A stretch of 49,542 nucleotides of DNA from Melioribacteraceae bacterium (lineage in GTDB: Bacteria; Bacteroidota; Ignavibacteria; Ignavibacteriales; Melioribacteraceae), in NCBI GenBank assembly GCA_022181065.1, contig BQMY01000125.1:1-49542 (forward strand). Direction: 5' to 3'. This document shows positions 45,312 through 49,542 of the stretch, piece after piece. Within the stretch, counting starts at the first letter, position 1; each line of letters opens with the position of its first letter. The translations under genes were made by a program, and so were the position numbers. A model generated the notes under the pieces. That model saw only the letters and a list, made by a program, of their open reading frames with translations, was not told the origin of the DNA and did no database searches.

Positions 45312-45416
45312 CTAGTCATTTTTTGCTTTGAGGTTTTTTTTCAACAATAGAATTATCCCGATTGTAATACCGAAATAGACTATTATTGAAGCGATATGTA
45401 TAATTAACTCATTCAT
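45312..45416 (-). CDS. 34-residue membrane micro-protein at the head of the efflux operon
   Basis: This ORF encodes one hydrophobic span (ELIIHIASIIVYFGITIGI, then ILLL) followed by a basic tail (KKNLKAKND). It is the first frame after the predicted sigma-54 promoter, and its stop is 11 bases before cusC, whose ribosome-binding site overlaps its end. No strong ribosome-binding site precedes it, and the predicted transcript start would leave a very short leader. It may be a real small membrane protein or a coupling ORF. Confidence 0.5.
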   Translation of the reverse strand: MNELIIHIASIIVYFGITIGIILLLKKNLKAKND

Positions 45417-45432
45417 TATTTTGATTCTTGTT

Positions 45433-45450
45433 AGGCAAAGAGAGTGCCAA
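45433..45450 (-). promoter_or_regulatory. Sigma-54 (-24/-12) promoter of the efflux operon
   Basis: On the minus strand TTGGCACTCTCTTTGCCT matches the sigma-54 consensus TGGCAC-N5-TTGC. The invariant GG and GC are exactly ten bases apart. Transcription would start near 45424, just before the efflux genes. The gene on the other side encodes a sigma-54 activator, which strongly supports the call. Confidence 0.75.
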
Positions 45451-45668
45451 ACGGAGAAATAGGTTTTTGGGTCAAATTGGAAAGAATTTTTTGCGGGATT
45501 TTTAAATTTCTTTAAATGATTTTAAGGTTTTTAAAAAGTATAAATTACTATTACTACTGATTATTCTATGGATCGGATTTTTACAAAATCTTTATGAGCG
45601 CTGTTGAAATATCTTAAAACAACTCTTTGTTTAATAGAGGGGAATATAATACAATCATTTTAGGCTTG

Positions 45669-45688
45669 TATAATATTATAATATTATA
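45669..45688 (-). promoter_or_regulatory. 20-bp AT palindrome upstream of the sigma-54 promoter
   Basis: TATAATATTATAATATTATA is a perfect 20-bp palindrome about 230 bases upstream of the promoter, a distance suitable for an enhancer-type activator site. Its pure AT content means it could also be a chance feature of AT-rich DNA. The rest of 45451-45747 holds no gene. Confidence 0.35.
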
Positions 45689-45747
45689 TTATTGCAATTA
45701 GCACTTTAAAGTAACTGTAAGAAAACAAAAAGCAACAACTTAACGAT

Positions 45748-47094
45748 TTACTTTTTTATATCGTAGTTTTCTATTTTACTATAGAGCGTTGGTAGGGAGA
45801 TGCCAAGTATTTTAGCTGCTTTAGGTTTATCCCATTTTAATTTAGTGAGAACTTTTTCGATGTGCATTTTTTCGATATCACTGAGTGTGTAATCTAAAAC
45901 CGAATCGAATTCATAGGATTTTTTTTCTGTGTCGTGTAAAAGAATATTTTCCTTTTCAAGAACATCGCCTTTTGAAAGAACCACAGCTTGCATCAAAGTA
46001 TTTTCCAATTCTCTTACATTGCCAATCCATTCATGGTTTACAAGCATATCCATAACGGAAGCAGGTAACTTAACAACCGATTTATGAAGTTCTTTATTTA
46101 CTTTATTCAAAAAATGATTGACTAATAATGGAATATCTTCGCGTCTTTCTCTTAATGGAGGTAAATTAATTGTAACAATATTCAATCTATAATATAAATC
46201 TTCTCTAAACTTTCCAGCTTCTACAAGCTTTTCCAAATTTTTATTTGTAGCAGCCATTATTCTTGCTTTCATTGGTATTACAGTTTCACCGCCTACTCTC
46301 TCAAATTCTTTTTCCTGCAATATTCTTAATAGTTTAATCTGAAGATTAGGCGATACCTCGGAAATTTCATCGAGAAAGATTGTCCCGTCTCCGGCTAATT
46401 CAAATTTTCCTTTTTTATCTTTTATTGAGCCGGTAAAAGCACCTTTCACATGACCGAATAATTCGCTTTCGAGCAAAGTCTCCGTTAGTGCAGTACAATT
46501 AACCGGGATGAATGGAGAGTTTTTAGTTATGCCGCTGTAATGAATAGCTCGTGCAACAAGCTCTTTGCCTGTTCCGCTTTCCCCCTGAATTAAAGCTGTA
46601 ACCCTGCTGCTAGAAACTTGTCCGATCTTTTTGAATATTTCTTTCATTACTTGTGTTTTACCGATTAGAACATTTCTCGGTTCATAAGTTTCGGCGTTCT
46701 CTTCAATAATCGTATCTAGTTTCTCGCTTAATTTTTTATTATCCAGTGCTCTTTTGATCGTAATTTTTAAACGGTCTATATCTAGAGGTTTTTCTATAAA
46801 ATCATAAGCGCCTTTTTGCATCGCATCAACAGTTGTCTGCATTTCATCAAATGCAGTAATCATAATAAAATGAATACTGCTATCTATCTCTTTTATCTTT
46901 TCGAGAACCTCAAGTCCTGTCATTTTCGGCATCTTATAATCGCAAATAACAAGATCGGGCATTTCAATTCTTATCAACTCAACACCTTTACTTCCGTCTT
47001 CAGCAGCCATAGGTTGATAACCCTGCCGTTTAAGAAAAGTTGTTAGAGTTTCTCGTATCGATTGATCATCGTCAATTACTAGTATTTTTTCCAT
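45748..47094 (-). CDS. Sigma-54-dependent response regulator (NtrC family)
   Basis: This 448-residue activator has a receiver domain with phospho-acceptor Asp52 (LVICDYKMPK) and Lys102 in EKP. The AAA+ domain has Walker A (GESGTGKE, 171-178), the sigma-54-contacting loop GAFTGS (218-223, Ser replacing the usual Ala) and Walker B (TIFLDE). A C-terminal FIS-type helix-turn-helix (about 415-448: AAKILGISLPTLYSKI) follows. It overlaps the kinase gene by 23 bases. A sigma-54 promoter lies ahead of the efflux operon, so this pair is probably its regulator. The signal is presumed to be metal stress. Confidence 0.92.
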   Translation of the reverse strand: MEKILVIDDDQSIRETLTTFLKRQGYQPMAAEDGSKGVELIRIEMPDLVICDYKMPKMTGLEVLEKIKEIDSSIHFIMITAFDEMQTTVDAMQKGAYDFIEKPLDIDRLKITIKRALDNKKLSEKLDTIIEENAETYEPRNVLIGKTQVMKEIFKKIGQVSSSRVTALIQGESGTGKELVARAIHYSGITKNSPFIPVNCTALTETLLESELFGHVKGAFTGSIKDKKGKFELAGDGTIFLDEISEVSPNLQIKLLRILQEKEFERVGGETVIPMKARIMAATNKNLEKLVEAGKFREDLYYRLNIVTINLPPLRERREDIPLLVNHFLNKVNKELHKSVVKLPASVMDMLVNHEWIGNVRELENTLMQAVVLSKGDVLEKENILLHDTEKKSYEFDSVLDYTLSDIEKMHIEKVLTKLKWDKPKAAKILGISLPTLYSKIENYDIKK

Positions 47095-49213
47095 TATCGT
47101 TGTTCTTTATTAATAATTCAATTTGAAATATTGTTTCACCTTTGCGGGATGATACTAACTCAATTGTTCCGTAGTGAAGCTCAATTATTTTCCGTGCAAC
47201 CGCCAAACCTAATCCGGTTCCGGATGATTTTGTAGTATAAAAAGGTTCGAATATTTTTTTCTTCATGTCTTCCGGAATGCCTAAACCATTATCCAATAGC
47301 TTAAACAATATTCTTCCGTCTTTCGATTTATCTACAACTGAATCAATTTTTAATTCCCCGTTCTCCTCGACAGATTCATATGAATTTTGAATAAGATTGA
47401 GAAATACCTGATGAAGCTTTTCCTTGTCGGCATAAATCTCGGCACTCTTACCATCGTAAATCACCTTAAAATTCTTATCGGCAAATTTTGCTTTATAATT
47501 TCCGATTATTTCTTCAATCAGTTCTTTTATATCAAATTGTTCTTTATTCAGATTCATTTGTTTAGCAAACAGTAGTACTTCTTTAACCAAATTGTTTAAG
47601 CGATTAATTTCCTTTTTGATAATATTCATTGATGATGCATCATCCTCGTTCAAGACCAAACTTTCTGCAAGCATATCGCTGTTCATTTTTATCGAAGTTA
47701 GTGGAGTTTTGATCTCATGAGTAAGAATAGCTGCCATTTTACCAAGCGCAGCAAGTTTTTCCGAATGAGCTAACTGAGATTCTAGTTTCTTTAAATCCGT
47801 GGTATCGATTGCAATTAGTAGGTAACCGGCAGGCTTCGCTTCGTCAATATAGAAGGGCGACATCGTAATTAAATAGTTCTTTATTTCTTCATCAAATTGA
47901 ATACTGATTTCTTCTTCAAGTTTATTTTTGCCATTAAATTTTTGCAGCAATTCAGTAAGTTCCTTTAGATTTGGAGCAGGTTCAATTATTTTGAAAATGA
48001 TACTATTATAAAGATTAGCTTTACTAATTTTCAAAATATTGGAAAATTCAGTATTCAACTCAATAATCTTACCCGATAAATTCAACACACATATTGCAGC
48101 ATTAGATTTTTCGAACGCATTTAATAGCATTTGGATTCTATTCTGTTTTAGTTCTAATTCTACACTATCAATTATTAATGTTTTTGACATTTCATTGAAT
48201 GTTGCTGCTAATTTTCCTAATTCATCATTAGAATAAATATCAACAACTGTACCATAATTTCCTCTACGAATTTCAGTGGTTTTCTCTATCAGTTTATTTA
48301 AAGGATTAGCAATCAGCTTGGTAATCATAAATGCCATTGCAGTACTGACAATTATTCCACCAAATAGACTAATAAAAAAGTAGTGTTCCCACTGTTCACC
48401 TGTTTGGATATCAAATAAAATTCTTCCCAATGGAATCTGTATCAATAATATTATAACGGGAACAACAATAACTGCTGAGAAAATAATTTTTTTATTCAAT
48501 GAGAATGATTGAATTTTCGAAATCGCCGTAGGGAAAAGATCAAACCTGGATATCGCAATTGCTGTAGTAAGAATAACACCAATAAAAAATGCGAGCGGAC
48601 TTATCTCGACTAAATAATAGAATCCAAGTATCCAAGGTAAATACAATCCGAAAACGAATGCAGTTAAATTGGTAATTATTAAACCAATAAGAACAGTGAA
48701 GATTTGTTTTCTTATTTGATTGCTTTTAGAAATAATTGCTTTCTTAACTAAGAAATAGATACTTAGCGATAATAAAAGAACATACCAAACTAAATATCCG
48801 GCATAATAAGGACTATAATGCGCCTCCAATTTTTTTGTATGAACATGTGAAGATTCTACGAGATAACCACTCCACAGAAGCAAAATTAGCGCTGCAGAGG
48901 GCACTATAAGAAATAGCTTCAACGGGAAACTCATATCCTTGCTGGAATGAAAGTAATATGAAAAGAATGTTAACACTAGTATTATTAGCAACAGAAATGA
49001 ATGACATGATTGATCGAGAATTGTTACGTCTTCGGAAGGCATTATTATAAAATGAACGAAGTGAGAAATCAAATATCCAATTACAAGTAATAAAGTTAAC
49101 ACAAATAATTTTCGTGAAATTTCTGCAATACTTCTCGAATATATTATGTAGATAATTCCAATTGCCGAAATTATTGTTGCTATCAAAAATAGAGTGTTAA
49201 AAATTTGTGTCAT
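47072..49213 (-). CDS. Membrane sensor histidine kinase
   Basis: This 713-residue kinase starts at the ATG 49211-49213; an upstream frame adds five residues. About seven N-terminal spans and an eighth near residue 280-300 form a sensor without a large periplasmic domain. A HAMP region follows (ANPLNKLIEKTTEIRRGNYG), then a PAS domain (about 365-480), the HisKA box with the phospho-His in ILTHEIKTPLTSIK, and the ATPase motifs FLNLIQNSYESV (N), DNGLGIPE (G1), FEPFYTTKSSGTGLGLAVAR (F and G2). It pairs with the downstream response regulator. Confidence 0.92.
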   Translation of the reverse strand: MTQIFNTLFLIATIISAIGIIYIIYSRSIAEISRKLFVLTLLLVIGYLISHFVHFIIMPSEDVTILDQSCHSFLLLIILVLTFFSYYFHSSKDMSFPLKLFLIVPSAALILLLWSGYLVESSHVHTKKLEAHYSPYYAGYLVWYVLLLSLSIYFLVKKAIISKSNQIRKQIFTVLIGLIITNLTAFVFGLYLPWILGFYYLVEISPLAFFIGVILTTAIAISRFDLFPTAISKIQSFSLNKKIIFSAVIVVPVIILLIQIPLGRILFDIQTGEQWEHYFFISLFGGIIVSTAMAFMITKLIANPLNKLIEKTTEIRRGNYGTVVDIYSNDELGKLAATFNEMSKTLIIDSVELELKQNRIQMLLNAFEKSNAAICVLNLSGKIIELNTEFSNILKISKANLYNSIIFKIIEPAPNLKELTELLQKFNGKNKLEEEISIQFDEEIKNYLITMSPFYIDEAKPAGYLLIAIDTTDLKKLESQLAHSEKLAALGKMAAILTHEIKTPLTSIKMNSDMLAESLVLNEDDASSMNIIKKEINRLNNLVKEVLLFAKQMNLNKEQFDIKELIEEIIGNYKAKFADKNFKVIYDGKSAEIYADKEKLHQVFLNLIQNSYESVEENGELKIDSVVDKSKDGRILFKLLDNGLGIPEDMKKKIFEPFYTTKSSGTGLGLAVARKIIELHYGTIELVSSRKGETIFQIELLIKNNDNGKNTSN

Positions 49214-49466
49214 CTTTATAAAACCCAAGCTTTATTTACTAAAATTATATTTACGTTCATTAAATATTTTAAAAAAAATTAAAGATACTTAAATTACCCA
49301 TATCAATAATTCATCTGAAACATCAAATTTTACTTAATGTTCCCCGGCATGGGATTTGTACTTATAAAAGCCTATCGGAATATAAATATTCTTAAAACTA
49401 GTGTAGCGTCCCATTAGACAGCGCACTATTAAGCTTTTAAGGGTTTGCCAGTAAAATTTGATGTTT

Positions 49467-49542
49467 AGATCGGAAGAGCACACGTCTGAACTCCAGTCAC
49501 ACTGATATATCTCGTATGCCGTCTTCTGCTTGAAAAAAAAAA
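49467..49542 (+). other. Illumina index adapter and poly-A (artefact)
   Basis: AGATCGGAAGAGCACACGTC begins the TruSeq index adapter at 49467. An 8-base index (ACTGATAT) follows at 49501-49508, then ATCTCGTATGCC and GTCTTCTGCTTG, and ten A (49533-49542). None of it is genomic. The last genomic base is 49466; 49214-49466 holds the kinase promoter region and no recognised gene. Confidence 0.98.

Noticed and set aside
49380-49466. Possible insertion-sequence end near the right adapter
   Set aside because: The short GTGTAGCGTCCCATTAGACA segment has no visible partner repeat or gene in the window.
33-49466. CRISPR array or complete tRNA/rRNA genes
   Set aside because: No regularly spaced short repeats and no full cloverleaf or rRNA core sequence were seen on either strand.

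Overview
The window reads as part of an AT-rich genome from the Bacteroidota/Chlorobiota assemblage, most likely Ignavibacteriota. The evidence is two large secreted proteins with the C-terminal sorting domain typical of the type IX secretion system (NYPNPFNP, then YNLLGQKVA, then LSSGVYFYRL), Bacteroidetes-type families (THUMP-like methyltransferase, arm-binding tyrosine integrase) and the style of the repeats. The two ends are not genomic: bases 1-32 are an Illumina read-1 adapter and 49467-49542 are an index adapter ending in poly-A. The biological sequence is therefore 33-49466, and neither edge is a natural end.

Region 1 (about 0.1-25.2 kb) is core chromosome. It starts with a regulatory-like-domain lipoprotein and a 1.2-kDa-residue-scale (1187 aa) beta-helix T9SS protein, followed by an outer-membrane-like protein, a methyltransferase, PhoH, a LysM protein and a small coiled-coil lipoprotein. 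Next come guaA-TPR-radC, then efp-accB-accC-gcvH (translation factor, acetyl-CoA carboxylase subunits, lipoyl carrier), then dapF-small protein-PHP-TPR membrane protein. A glycine-betaine-type binding lipoprotein, the translationally coupled thrB-thrC pair and a second T9SS protein complete the region. Two diverged copies of a roughly 200-bp palindromic element lie at 1.2 and 12.8 kb in opposite orientation. Three genes here (phoH, radC and the betaine-binding lipoprotein) have no ATG/GTG/TTG where homology, the preceding in-frame stop and the ribosome-binding site place their start. Each has a one-base variant of ATG instead (ACG, ATT, ATA).

Region 2 (about 25.4-31.4 kb) is accessory. It begins at a 3' fragment of a tRNA gene, as left by an integrative element. 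It holds a type IV toxin-antitoxin pair (AbiEi intact, AbiEii split by two opposite frameshifts), gene debris, an unknown lipoprotein between imperfect direct repeats, a tyrosine integrase next to a second 13-bp tRNA-like core, and a badly decayed IS256-family transposase.

Region 3 (31.5-49.2 kb) is entirely on the minus strand and is a metal-handling locus. In transcription order it has a sensor kinase and a sigma-54-activating response regulator, then a well-spaced sigma-54 promoter. The promoter is followed by a 34-codon membrane micro-ORF, a CusC-, CusB- and CusA-type efflux pump, a PII-like protein of the kind found beside such pumps, and two small exported metal-binding proteins, ending in a terminator. 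A second unit follows: a zinc-ribbon protein with two C-x-C-G-x-C domains, a DUF2318-type protein, an FtsX/MacB-like permease with its ATPase, and a CcmF-type cytochrome c assembly protein. A 61-residue module joining an EF-hand-like D-x-N-x-D-G loop to a CPxCGM metal site occurs four times in this locus: twice as a C-terminal extension of the pump adaptor and once in each small exported protein. This module family is the best candidate for something undescribed in the window.
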